A stretch of DNA of 45,813 bases, taken from contig JAFGJV010000012.1 of NCBI GenBank assembly GCA_016928955.1, forward strand, positions 1 to 45,813, read 5' to 3'. A model generated the notes under the pieces. That model did not search any database. It worked only from the letters and a program-made list of their open reading frames with translations, and was not told the DNA's origin. Shown here piece by piece: positions 9,325 through 17,494 of this stretch. Source of the stretch: Spirochaetales bacterium. Lineage in GTDB: Bacteria > Spirochaetota > Spirochaetia > Treponematales > UBA12059. Each line of letters starts with the position of its first letter. Position 1 is the stretch's first letter. A program made the translations under genes and the position numbers.

Positions 9325-10935
9325 TTATTCCCGGCCCCCCGACACCACAGGCGTGTCGTAGCTTTTGGCCGCGGGCAATCCGGCCCACACGGGCACGCCC
9401 GTGCGGTGGCTGATATCAAAGCGCCACAGCCTGCCGCCCGAGGGATTCCAGACCAGGCCCGCGGCCGCCGCGCCACGGTCGGCCGTAACGCCGTTGGGAG
9501 GAACCAGCCAGCCGGGCAGGAGCACGGCCACCGAGTTGCCCCAGTGCCGCTCAAGCCAGCCCGGCGCGTCCGGGCTCCTGGATATAACGACGTCCGCGCC
9601 CGCTTTGGCCAGGGCCTTCATGTCCGCTTCCCAGGCGGCCGCGTCAAAAGCGTCGCCATGGCCATACCTGTTCCCGCATTCGGCCAGCACGATGACCGGA
9701 CGGCGGCCGTCCTTGCGCTCGATCGCCGCGTCCACCAGCAGGCGGTCATAGGCTCCGTCCCAGTCTACCGGCGCCCTGAGCACCGACACCCGCGAGTGCC
9801 CCACGTCCAGGCGCTCGCGCTGCTCGCCCTCGGAACCGAACAGGTACAGGTCTGAACCCATGAAGCGCCTGTCCTCATGGCCGGCTCCGGCCAGCTCGGC
9901 CAGGGCGGGATAGGTCCGCGCGGTGCGGTCAGGGTCGCGCCAGTCCCAGGTCCAGGACCGGAGCGTCTGGAAGGGCGCGTCCTTGTCTCCGGCCACTGAG
10001 GGCAGGGCCAAAATGGTGACGGTTGGCACGGACGCGCTCCGCCCGGAGCCGTAGCTTGCGTACACGTGGCTGGTGTTGTCGCCTATCGCTTCCTCAAAAT
10101 GATCCTGGAGGTCGGTGCGGTGGAACACGTTGGCCCGGTCGACGCCCATGCTTTTCATGAGCAGGGTAAGGAGGTACAGCGATTCGGGAGAGTCGACCTC
10201 GGCTCCCAGGATCCTGGACGCGTCCATGGCCTCCAGGGCAGCCTCGCTCATAGCGTCGTGGAAACGGGAGAACGCCACGGGATTGTAGTGGGAGAAGTCC
10301 ACGGACGCCACCACCAGGGAGTCCCGGGGGAGGGCGTCGCGCAGGTCGACCATCAGCTGGTCCAAGGCCCGCGTGTCCGTTCCGGGTTTTATGAGTATGG
10401 GCAGGAAGCGGGTTCCGGGCAGGTAGTAGGCCACGAAGGGGGCATGGGTGTGGACCCCGTGCTCTTCGGTGTACAGTCCCGACGCCTGGGCGCGCATGCT
10501 GTCTTTCCGGAGCAGGGTGTCTGACAGTTCCCGGTCGGCCGGCAGGTAGCCAAAGGCCGTGTCAAAACCCACGTCGCCTGGCAGGGTTATGGACGCGGGT
10601 CCTGCCAGAAAGTGGTCGGGGGAAAGGAGCACGACCACGGAAGGGCGGGCCGCCCGCGCGACGGCCTTCCAAACGCCGGCCAGCTCGAACTGCTCGGACA
10701 GGTGATGGGGCACGACCAGGCCTTTGAGGCCGCGCGGCAGGCTGAAGGACGCGGCCTTGAGGGTTATCTGACCCCACATGGCAGTGTCCCCGGGATAGTA
10801 GCCGCGCACGAGGAGGGTATCCGGCCCCGGCGTGGCGGGTTCCGGCGGCGGGGCTTCCGGACCGCAAGCGACCAGGATGAGAGCTGTTCCCAGGGCCAGA
10901 ATCCAGGCCGCCGGCCGGCAGCGCGTCGCCCGCAT
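9325..10935 (-). CDS. Lipoprotein fusing a MEMO/AmmeMemoRadiSam-B domain with a CapA-like domain
   Basis: A 536-residue predicted lipoprotein: the N-terminus is a signal peptide ending LILVAC, with lipid Cys at residue 24. Residues about 60-310 match the MEMO (AmmeMemoRadiSam system B) family, with its conserved HH/H pattern in VVPHH, LLSPDHF, EEHGVHTHAPFVAYY and VASVDFSHY. Residues about 320-530 resemble the poly-gamma-glutamate CapA-like phosphoesterase fold, including GADVVISRSPDAPGW where typical CapA has GADVVIGHHPH, so that histidine pair is lost. MEMO proteins are usually cytoplasmic; here one is exported and fused. I chose the ATG at 10935 because it overlaps the upstream stop as TGATG and begins directly with the signal peptide. 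Molecular function is unknown. Confidence 0.75.
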   Translation of the reverse strand: MRATRCRPAAWILALGTALILVACGPEAPPPEPATPGPDTLLVRGYYPGDTAMWGQITLKAASFSLPRGLKGLVVPHHLSEQFELAGVWKAVARAARPSVVVLLSPDHFLAGPASITLPGDVGFDTAFGYLPADRELSDTLLRKDSMRAQASGLYTEEHGVHTHAPFVAYYLPGTRFLPILIKPGTDTRALDQLMVDLRDALPRDSLVVASVDFSHYNPVAFSRFHDAMSEAALEAMDASRILGAEVDSPESLYLLTLLMKSMGVDRANVFHRTDLQDHFEEAIGDNTSHVYASYGSGRSASVPTVTILALPSVAGDKDAPFQTLRSWTWDWRDPDRTARTYPALAELAGAGHEDRRFMGSDLYLFGSEGEQRERLDVGHSRVSVLRAPVDWDGAYDRLLVDAAIERKDGRRPVIVLAECGNRYGHGDAFDAAAWEADMKALAKAGADVVISRSPDAPGWLERHWGNSVAVLLPGWLVPPNGVTADRGAAAAGLVWNPSGGRLWRFDISHRTGVPVWAGLPAAKSYDTPVVSGGRE

Positions 10936-11900
10936 CAGCGGTACTTCCGGCCGCCCCACTCGACCACGGTGAAGCCGCGGCGCTCCGCCGTATCCAGCCG
11001 CTGGGCAGGAACCGAGATGGGACCGTCCAGTCCGCGGTGGTCAAAGTACACCCGGATGACCGTGTCCGGCGCCGGTATGACGGTGAGCGGAGCCTCAGCG
11101 TCCAGTCTGTCCTTGGGCCAGAAAGCCAGATGGTACCACTCGTAGTCGTTGAGCAGCGGGAGCCAGAATTCCAGGAAGTCCGCGATCTCCCGGTCAATCA
11201 GGCCAAGCTTGGCCAGCGCTATACGGAAGAAAGCCTCCAGACCGGCCCGTTCCACCACAAAGCCTTCCTTGAACGAGAACGGGGCCGCGGCGTCGGGGCT
11301 TTCCCAGAACAGGTAGGGATAGGTCTTGCCGTCGGCCACGTTGACGATGCGCCCGTCCGGGTGCGCGTCCACGTTCCAGCCGGTTCCCAGCGGCGGGTCG
11401 CTCACGGACACGCCCTCCCTGGGCTGCACGTTGACGAACACGCGCTCGGCGCGTTCCGGGTAGAGGTAGATCACGGGTTTTGCCCGCTCCCCGACGTGCT
11501 CGCTCGAGTAGATCTGGACGCTACTGATCACGGACAGGCCGCTGGCCGTCTTGCCTATGACCTTGTACAGGTTTGTGCCCAGGCCCAGGTTGCCCAGGCT
11601 TGGGAAAATGCGGTAGAGAAAGGACCCGGAGCCGGGAACGAATTTCTTCAGCGTGTACGAATCCACCAGGCTCAGGTCCTGGTCGCTGGATTTGTCATAA
11701 TCTAGCTCTCTCCAGTAGTACTCCACCGTGACGCTTACGATATCTTTGGAGCAGGTCCCTTCAAGGATGACGGGTTCCCGGGGCGCTTGGACGTGGTCCC
11801 CGTCTGTGGGGCGGGTTATGGCTATGAACGGCCCGGTCTGTGCCGGGGCCGCCGCCACCGCGGCGATGGCCAGGATCAGCGTGGGGTACAAGCGTTTCAT
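10935..11900 (-). CDS. Secreted conserved protein with 'KPVIYLYP' motif
   Basis: A 321-residue exported protein. A signal peptide (MKRLYPTLILAIAAVAAAPAQ) is followed by an Ig-like segment (residues about 25-135, ITRPTDGDHV...VILEGTCS). The remainder begins AKPVIYLYPERAERVFVNVQ and contains GWNVDAHPDGRI and KTYPYLFWES. I recognise this KPVIYLYP...GW.V.A.PDG...YLFWE signature from uncharacterised bacterial proteins, but know of no assigned function. The start codon sits six bases after a -10 box, giving a leaderless mRNA. The stop overlaps the following MEMO lipoprotein gene, so the two are probably made together and act in the same compartment. Confidence 0.72.
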   Translation of the reverse strand: MKRLYPTLILAIAAVAAAPAQTGPFIAITRPTDGDHVQAPREPVILEGTCSKDIVSVTVEYYWRELDYDKSSDQDLSLVDSYTLKKFVPGSGSFLYRIFPSLGNLGLGTNLYKVIGKTASGLSVISSVQIYSSEHVGERAKPVIYLYPERAERVFVNVQPREGVSVSDPPLGTGWNVDAHPDGRIVNVADGKTYPYLFWESPDAAAPFSFKEGFVVERAGLEAFFRIALAKLGLIDREIADFLEFWLPLLNDYEWYHLAFWPKDRLDAEAPLTVIPAPDTVIRVYFDHRGLDGPISVPAQRLDTAERRGFTVVEWGGRKYR

Positions 11901-11906
11901 GGCAGG

Positions 11907-11935
11907 ATTCTGTCCCTCCGGCGCAGTTCTGTCAA
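11907..11935 (-). promoter_or_regulatory. Leaderless promoter of the KPVIYLYP gene
   Basis: Minus-strand TTGACA, 17-base spacer, CAGAAT, then exactly six bases to the ATG at 11900. The predicted +1 coincides with the start codon. Confidence 0.65.
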
Positions 11936-12017
11936 TCTTACGAATGCCGTGCGACCCGCGCCGAGCGGCCGTTGGAGAAAGCCGCTGGTTTGCCTGCTTA
12001 TTTTGCGCGGGCAGTGC

Positions 12018-12023
12018 TATACT
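12018..12023 (+). promoter_or_regulatory. -10 box of the WG-repeat/SH3 gene
   Basis: TATACT, with eight bases to the ATG at 12032 and no Shine-Dalgarno sequence. It is divergent from the promoter at 11907-11935. No convincing -35 hexamer is seen. Confidence 0.55.
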
Positions 12024-12031
12024 CCAGGATC

Positions 12032-13495
12032 ATGAAGCGAGCCATAATGATAGGTCTGAGCCTGATATCCGCCCTGGCTTGGGCGGACGGGCTGTTCTTG
12101 GCAGGTTCCGAGGTCTACTATGATGGTCTGCCCCTATTTCTTGGCGACAAAATGCTGGGAACGTACAACTGGGTAGCCACCACGGACGGAGCCTTTGCCA
12201 CGGCCTTAAATTGGAGCGACGACACGCGGCGCGTACCTTCATACACGTTCTGGGCGGCGGATGGTAGCCGCGTGCTACCGGCTGTTGGCCCGCTCGCGGC
12301 TGCCGGCGCCTTCGGGTCGGGCCGGGCGCCGGTCCTCCTGGCCGACCGGGAAGCCCTGTACGGTTACATGGGCACGAACGGGCGCTGGGCCATCCAGCCG
12401 CGCTTCGTAGAGGCCGAGCCGTTTCTGGACGGTTACGCCCTTGCCCGCGAGCCCGGGGGTACCTGGGGGGTCATAGACGTGTCTGGCGCCTGGGTTGCCA
12501 GGCCGTCCTGGACCTCGGCGACCAACCTGGGCTACGGTTTCATCCTGGCCGAGAGCGGGAGCCGCTCCGTTTTTGACGCCAAGTCGGCCAAGGTGGTGAT
12601 CCAGGCGACCGAAATCCAGGTTACGGTCCATGAAGGCCTTACGCCGGGGAAATCGATCCTTATCTTCCTTGCCCGGGTATCCGGAAAGCCCGACGTGCTT
12701 CTGGGGAGCGACGGCGGCGACCTGTTGCCCCTGGTGTCCAAGGATCAGCTTGCCTTCAAGGGAGTGCCCTTTCCTGTTTCATACCGCATTGGCACTACGC
12801 GGTACGGCGATATCGAGTACGATGAATATGGCCTTCTGACCTATAGCAAGGTTGAGGCGCTCCGGCCGGATGGCACCCAGGCCAGTCCCTTTGTGTTCAA
12901 CAAAATCGGCCAATTCCACGGATCTGTGGCCTTGGTCGGTTTTGGCAATGCCTACCCAAGATCAGGCAGGAACGGGACGGTAGGATACGAATACATGGCT
13001 TCGTCCAGTTCTGAAGGGGTCGTTGGCCTGTACGATTTCGCGGCGAAGCGCTTTCTGGTCGATCCGAACTGCTCCCTGATCCAGAGAATCGGACCAGGCC
13101 GCTACTATGTGCTTCCCATAGAAGGCCCGGCTTTCCTGGCCGACCAGACAGGCGCGAAAATTTCCGAAGCCGTTCCCGGCTTGCGGCCCACATGGATACG
13201 CGGCCCGTTCTATTGCTGCACCCAGAGCTCCGGCGCGGAAATGGAAGCCATGGGCCTGATCAACAATATGGCCGTGAGGGTGCGTTCGGGTCCGGGCACG
13301 GACAGCGCGGTCGTGACCCAGGTGGACAAAGGCACCAGGGTCACGGTGCGCCAAGTCGATCCCCGGGTGGTCAGCGTGGCCCACTGGACCGGCGCGTGGC
13401 TATTGTTGGATATCCTGGACAAGGATGGCCGCACGGCGTACACCGGTTGGGTGCTCAGCGAATTCGTCGAGTTTGCCTATTACGACGGACCGTAA
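12032..13495 (+). CDS. Exported WG-repeat protein with C-terminal bacterial SH3 domain
   Basis: A 487-residue exported protein with signal peptide MKRAIMIGLSLISALAWA. Residues about 100-155 hold two WG-type beta repeats (YMGTNGRWAIQPRF.EAEPF..GYA and TWGVIDVSGAWVARPSW). The middle region is beta-rich and not recognised. The C-terminus (about 410-480) is SH3b-like: MAVRVRSGPGTDSAVVTQVDKGT, then WLLLDI and GWVLSEFVEF. SH3b domains generally bind cell-wall or peptide ligands, so a role at the envelope is likely, but no catalytic domain is seen. The start is supported by the signal peptide and by the -10 box just upstream. It stands alone, divergent from the KPVIYLYP gene and convergent with the histidine kinase gene. 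Confidence 0.75.
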   Translation: MKRAIMIGLSLISALAWADGLFLAGSEVYYDGLPLFLGDKMLGTYNWVATTDGAFATALNWSDDTRRVPSYTFWAADGSRVLPAVGPLAAAGAFGSGRAPVLLADREALYGYMGTNGRWAIQPRFVEAEPFLDGYALAREPGGTWGVIDVSGAWVARPSWTSATNLGYGFILAESGSRSVFDAKSAKVVIQATEIQVTVHEGLTPGKSILIFLARVSGKPDVLLGSDGGDLLPLVSKDQLAFKGVPFPVSYRIGTTRYGDIEYDEYGLLTYSKVEALRPDGTQASPFVFNKIGQFHGSVALVGFGNAYPRSGRNGTVGYEYMASSSSEGVVGLYDFAAKRFLVDPNCSLIQRIGPGRYYVLPIEGPAFLADQTGAKISEAVPGLRPTWIRGPFYCCTQSSGAEMEAMGLINNMAVRVRSGPGTDSAVVTQVDKGTRVTVRQVDPRVVSVAHWTGAWLLLDILDKDGRTAYTGWVLSEFVEFAYYDGP

Positions 13496-13516
13496 GCCCT
13501 GGGTGGCATGCGCGGG

Positions 13517-15277
13517 TCAAACCTTGGCCCGCTCCATGCGAATGGTCACAGTAAAGCCGCCGTCCGACGATGCTTTGACCAAAGCCTGGCCGCCCAGGTC
13601 CTTCTCCACCAGGGTTTTCACGATACCGGCCTCTATGGCCTTGCCCGGGTAGCGTTTGGCAGTGGCCAAGCTGGGCCCATCCGACGGCTGGTTTATGCCA
13701 GGCAGGGGCCGGAGGGATATTTCCACCAGGGCCCTCTCATCCACGCCTGACACAAAAATCTGGAAGAGCTTGGGACCCAGCTGGCTGGGCAGGGCGGCCG
13801 CCCCGGCCACGATTGACGCAACCGTCCGGTTGATGGCGGCGTACGATGTCCGCACGTATACCGGGACGTCACGGGTGAGCACCGGGTGGGCGTCCGCGTC
13901 GCGCAGAGGGCCGGACAGGATATTGACCGCGTCTTCCATGGCCTGGCCCAGCTCCAGCACCACGGGGGACTCGTCCCCGCCGCCCACGGATACGCGCCTG
14001 AAGGAACTGATGACGGCGCTTGCCCTCCGCAGGCTTCCGTCCAGGATGTCGGCCGCCTTGCCTATCTCTGCCAGTGCGCCCGCGGGATCGCCGCCGTCAT
14101 AGGACTGGACGGTGTCGCGCACGAACGACGAGGATGTCAGCGCCACGCCTATGGGCGTGTTCAGCTCGTGGGCCAAGCCGGCCACCGCCGAGCCAAGCAC
14201 GGCCGAACGCTCCGTCTGGATGATCAGGTTCTGGGCGGCGCCCAGCTCGTCCAGGGCGTCGGCCAGCTCCTTGTTCTTGAAATTCAGCTGCCTGGAACTC
14301 AGGATAACCCAACCGGCGCCTATGCCCGTTGCCAGCGCCGCCGCCACCGATATGAACACGGCCGTGAGCGTTGGGCCCGTCACCTGGGCGGCCGGCAGCA
14401 TGGCAAACAGGGTCCATGGCCTGAGCACGGCTGGCTCGGCCACGGCCAGCACCTTCTGTCCACGCGACAGGCGCATGTAGCCGGACGAGCGCTGGCCACC
14501 CAGTATTAGGCCGGTCAGGGTTTCCGCCGAGTCGCTCTGGTCGGGCAAGTAGGTCCATTCGGCAAGGTCGTTGCCGGCCAGTATGAAGCCGTTTTCATCC
14601 ACAACGCCGTAGCTGAACCGGGAACCGGTGCGTTTGGCTATGACCGGCGCCAGGAAGCGGCTGGCGCGGATGATTACCCCGGCCGTGCCCGCGTAACGGT
14701 TGTCCTGGTCGTAGGTGGGGCTGGTGGCCACCACGACAAGGCGCCGTTCGGGGCCTATGGCGTAGGGGCCGCTCAGGTCGACGTTGCCGCGCATGGCCGT
14801 GGTATGGTAGGCGCTGGACGCCGGGGGCACGGACGCAAGGAGCTCTTCGGCGCCAAGCTCGTAGACCACCTGGCCGCTCTTGTTCAGGTAGAAGACGCTC
14901 TCGTAATAGCTGATTTCCCTGATCAGGCGCTGGGCGTAGGTATCCACGGCGTCCAGGACGTCGGCCGGGGACGCGTGGCCCGTGCCCAGGGCCTGGTTGG
15001 ACGCGGCGACCATGCGCACCACGTCCGTGTTGTGGGCTATCTCGTAGGCCGTCCGTTTGGCCGCCTGTATGGACTCGCCCAGGATGGCCCGCCGGTCAAC
15101 AAGAGACTCCCGCGCCGCGCCCGTGGACGTGTCGTGGATGGCGCCCACCAGGGACGTGGACGCCAGCACTATCACCGCTGATACGGGAACCATGACGGCG
15201 AGCCAGGGCAGGAGGAAACCCAGGAAGAAGGTCCGGATATCCGGAAACAGCCGCTGGCGCGGTCGCTCGTGGTCCAT
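13517..15277 (-). CDS. Cache-domain sensor histidine kinase with a degenerate ATPase domain
   Basis: A 586-residue membrane sensor. A first transmembrane helix (about 15-45) is followed by a large extracytoplasmic dCache-like domain (about 50-300, with FYLNKSGQVVYELG and YGVVDENGFILAG), a second helix near 305-330, a short coiled coil, and an H-box AGLAHELNTPIGVALTS near residue 375 carrying the phospho-accepting His. The following 200 residues should be the HATPase domain, but I find no clear N-box (NAxK) or DxGxG loop; the region reads INRTVASIVAGAAALPSQLG. It may be a very divergent or inactive kinase. It lies 17 bases after a BMP-type binding-protein gene in the same orientation. No response regulator is adjacent. 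Confidence 0.8.
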   Translation of the reverse strand: MDHERPRQRLFPDIRTFFLGFLLPWLAVMVPVSAVIVLASTSLVGAIHDTSTGAARESLVDRRAILGESIQAAKRTAYEIAHNTDVVRMVAASNQALGTGHASPADVLDAVDTYAQRLIREISYYESVFYLNKSGQVVYELGAEELLASVPPASSAYHTTAMRGNVDLSGPYAIGPERRLVVVATSPTYDQDNRYAGTAGVIIRASRFLAPVIAKRTGSRFSYGVVDENGFILAGNDLAEWTYLPDQSDSAETLTGLILGGQRSSGYMRLSRGQKVLAVAEPAVLRPWTLFAMLPAAQVTGPTLTAVFISVAAALATGIGAGWVILSSRQLNFKNKELADALDELGAAQNLIIQTERSAVLGSAVAGLAHELNTPIGVALTSSSFVRDTVQSYDGGDPAGALAEIGKAADILDGSLRRASAVISSFRRVSVGGGDESPVVLELGQAMEDAVNILSGPLRDADAHPVLTRDVPVYVRTSYAAINRTVASIVAGAAALPSQLGPKLFQIFVSGVDERALVEISLRPLPGINQPSDGPSLATAKRYPGKAIEAGIVKTLVEKDLGGQALVKASSDGGFTVTIRMERAKV

Positions 15278-15294
15278 GCGCGCTTTCCGTGGCC

Positions 15295-16296
15295 TCAGGG
15301 CAGGAGTTCGAGCCTGAGCGACCCGTCCATAACCTTGGCGGCCACGGCGTCCACGTCCTGCCTGAGCTCGGTGGGCACGGGGCTGGGATCGTCGCCCCAG
15401 TCCAGCCCCACAAAGCTCTGGGCAAGGCCATAGCGCCTGAGGCCGCCTTTGAAGCTGTCTTCCGCTATTTCCTTGAGCACGGTATAGACGGCCTGGCCCG
15501 TGTCCTTGACCATGCTGGCCAGGATGCGCTCGGGATCCAGGGGCCGCTGGTCCTGGTCCACGCCTATGGCGTACACGTCCGCGTCCCTGCAGGCGGCCAG
15601 GGCGCCCAGCCCGGCCCCGCCCGCGGCCACAAAAAGTATGTCCGCGCCGGCGGCGATCTGGGCCCTGGCGGCCGTGGCTGCCGGTTCGGTATCCTCGAAC
15701 GAACCGGCAAAGGACACAAAGGCCTCAACCTCAGGATCGGTATCCTTCACGCCGGCCAGGAAGCCCTCCACAAAGGCGCGTATGACCGGTATGTCCATGC
15801 CGCCGACTATGCCTACCTTTTTCTCCGGGTTGGTTTTGGGCAGGTTCGGGTCCACGGTACCCAGGGCGGCCAGGACTCCGGCCAGGTACGAGCCCTCGGA
15901 CTCGGTAAAGTCTATGACGGCCAGGTTTGGCTGCTCCTGGACATTGGCGTCCACGTATATGAATTTTTTGTCCGGATATGAGCGCGACGTCTGCTGCACC
16001 AGCTCGAAGAACTGGTAACCCATCACGATGATGACGTCATGGTTTTCCGCGGCGGCGGTGATGGCGCCGGCATAGAGGTTGATGTCCTCATGGCACTCGG
16101 TTGTGCTCACCGTGTAGCCGAATTCGGCCTGGGCCCGGTCCAGCCCGCTCTTGGCGGAGTCAAAGAAGGATTTGTCGCCAAAGGCATTGGACACAACCAT
16201 GGCGACCTTGAGCTTGCTTGCCTTCGACGCGGGGGCGCACGACGCGACGAGGGCGACCAGGGCCAAAGCGGCCGCTATCTTCCATGCACGATTCAT
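15295..16296 (-). CDS. BMP-family (PnrA-like) substrate-binding lipoprotein
   Basis: A 333-residue basic-membrane-protein family lipoprotein (lipobox LVASC, Cys 20). The family motifs DKSFFDSAKSGLDRAQ, ESEGSYLAGVLAALG and AGGAGLGALAACRDADVYAIGVDQDQ are clear. Known members bind purine nucleosides or autoinducers for ABC transporters. No permease or ATPase gene is nearby; the next gene in the operon is the Cache histidine kinase, so this protein may feed ligand information to that sensor. The start is placed exactly six bases after a TATACT box, with no ribosome site. Confidence 0.88.
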   Translation of the reverse strand: MNRAWKIAAALALVALVASCAPASKASKLKVAMVVSNAFGDKSFFDSAKSGLDRAQAEFGYTVSTTECHEDINLYAGAITAAAENHDVIIVMGYQFFELVQQTSRSYPDKKFIYVDANVQEQPNLAVIDFTESEGSYLAGVLAALGTVDPNLPKTNPEKKVGIVGGMDIPVIRAFVEGFLAGVKDTDPEVEAFVSFAGSFEDTEPAATAARAQIAAGADILFVAAGGAGLGALAACRDADVYAIGVDQDQRPLDPERILASMVKDTGQAVYTVLKEIAEDSFKGGLRRYGLAQSFVGLDWGDDPSPVPTELRQDVDAVAAKVMDGSLRLELLP

Positions 16297-16302
16297 GCGT
16301 TT

Positions 16303-16308
16303 AGTATA
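16303..16308 (-). promoter_or_regulatory. -10 box of the BMP lipoprotein gene
   Basis: Minus-strand TATACT, six bases before the ATG at 16296; predicted leaderless transcript. A weak CTCGCA stands 18 bases upstream as possible -35. Confidence 0.55.
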
Positions 16309-16337
16309 CGCGGCGGCCGCTTCAAATGCGAGCCGTA

Positions 16338-17330
16338 TCAGGTGGCCAGGCCCAGGGCGCGGGCCGCGTTCAGGGCGCAGCGCGTCTTCAGCTCAGACAG
16401 CGAGCGGGTGGAGCGGTACGCGCAGTGGTCGCTGGCTATCACTTTGGGGTGAGTGGCCAGGACGTGGCCGGGTCCGGGAGGCTCGCGCGAGAATACATCC
16501 AGGCCGGCTCCCGCCAGGTGGCCGGAGTCCAGGGCGGCGAGCAGGGCCGCCTCGTCGATAAGGCCTCCCCGGGACGTGTTGACCAGGAAGGCGCCGCGCT
16601 TCATGCGGGCAAGGACCTTCTGGCCAAAGAGCCCCCTGGTTTCCTCGCTCAGGGCCAAATGGACGCTGAGAAAATCGGAGGACGCCGCCAGCTCGTCGAG
16701 ACCCGCCGCCTGGATAGGCGTGCCCAGGGCTGCGGCGGCCGCGCCCAGCTCACGGTCTACCCGGGCCGGGTCCAGGTGCGGGCTCCATACCAGGACCCGC
16801 TCCGGTGCCAGGGCCAGGGCCATGCGCGCAAAGGCCCTGCCCGTGCCCCCAAAACCGGCCACCCCTATGACCGCGCCCGCGGGGCTGGACTGGGGCCCGT
16901 CCAGGTTCCAGCCGCCGTTTTTGACGGCTCGGTCGCGCCCGGCAAGGCCGCGGGCCAGGGCCATCATAAGGGCAAGCGCGTGGCCGGCCACTTCCTCATC
17001 GCAATAGCCGCGTACGGGCAGCACGCTTATGCCCTTGGCGGCGGCCGCTTCCTGGTCGACATTGTCCATGCCCACGCCGTAGCGGCAGATGGCCTTACAG
17101 CGCGTCATGGCCGCTATGGCCTTGGCGTCCACGGGAGCCAGGTTGACCAGCACGGCGTCCGCGTCCGCGCAGGCGGCGGCCACGTCTTCAGAGCTCGAGC
17201 AGGATGCCACCCTGAGCTCAGCGCCGAGCGGCCCGAACACGGCTTCTTCCTCGGTCACGCGGCCGTGGCGCTCGTCGGTGATGACCACCAAGGGCTTGTG
17301 CGTACGACCCGATGTGTCGGCGTGAACCAT
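16338..17330 (-). CDS. D-isomer-specific 2-hydroxyacid dehydrogenase (phosphoglycerate-dehydrogenase-like)
   Basis: A 330-residue NAD-dependent dehydrogenase of the SerA/CtBP fold, which interconverts a D-2-hydroxyacid and the 2-oxoacid in the cytoplasm. Features are ICRYGVGMDNVD near residue 90, the nucleotide-binding GVAGFGGTGRAFA near 155, NTSRGGLIDEAALLAAL with the catalytic Arg near 250, the Glu in GLDVFSREPP, and His in ASDHCAYRS near 305. There is no C-terminal ACT regulatory domain, so a biosynthetic SerA role is not assured; hydroxypyruvate/glyoxylate reductase-type activity is as likely. It has a GGAGG ribosome site and a TATACT box about 35 bases farther upstream. It is monocistronic and divergent from the broken panE-like gene. 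Confidence 0.85.
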   Translation of the reverse strand: MVHADTSGRTHKPLVVITDERHGRVTEEEAVFGPLGAELRVASCSSSEDVAAACADADAVLVNLAPVDAKAIAAMTRCKAICRYGVGMDNVDQEAAAAKGISVLPVRGYCDEEVAGHALALMMALARGLAGRDRAVKNGGWNLDGPQSSPAGAVIGVAGFGGTGRAFARMALALAPERVLVWSPHLDPARVDRELGAAAAALGTPIQAAGLDELAASSDFLSVHLALSEETRGLFGQKVLARMKRGAFLVNTSRGGLIDEAALLAALDSGHLAGAGLDVFSREPPGPGHVLATHPKVIASDHCAYRSTRSLSELKTRCALNAARALGLAT

Positions 17331-17494
17331 GCTGCCTCCGGCGGCCGCTTTCCGGCGGCCCTGCCCGCCAGTATAGCCGGAAACGAGGGGACGCTCTATT
17401 CGCTCCTAGGTCCATAGGGGTTCAGGCGGAACGCGGCTTTGCGTGGGACGCCCTTCAGGCGCTAGAATTGGCGGCGTGCTCGAGGAGGCCCTGT

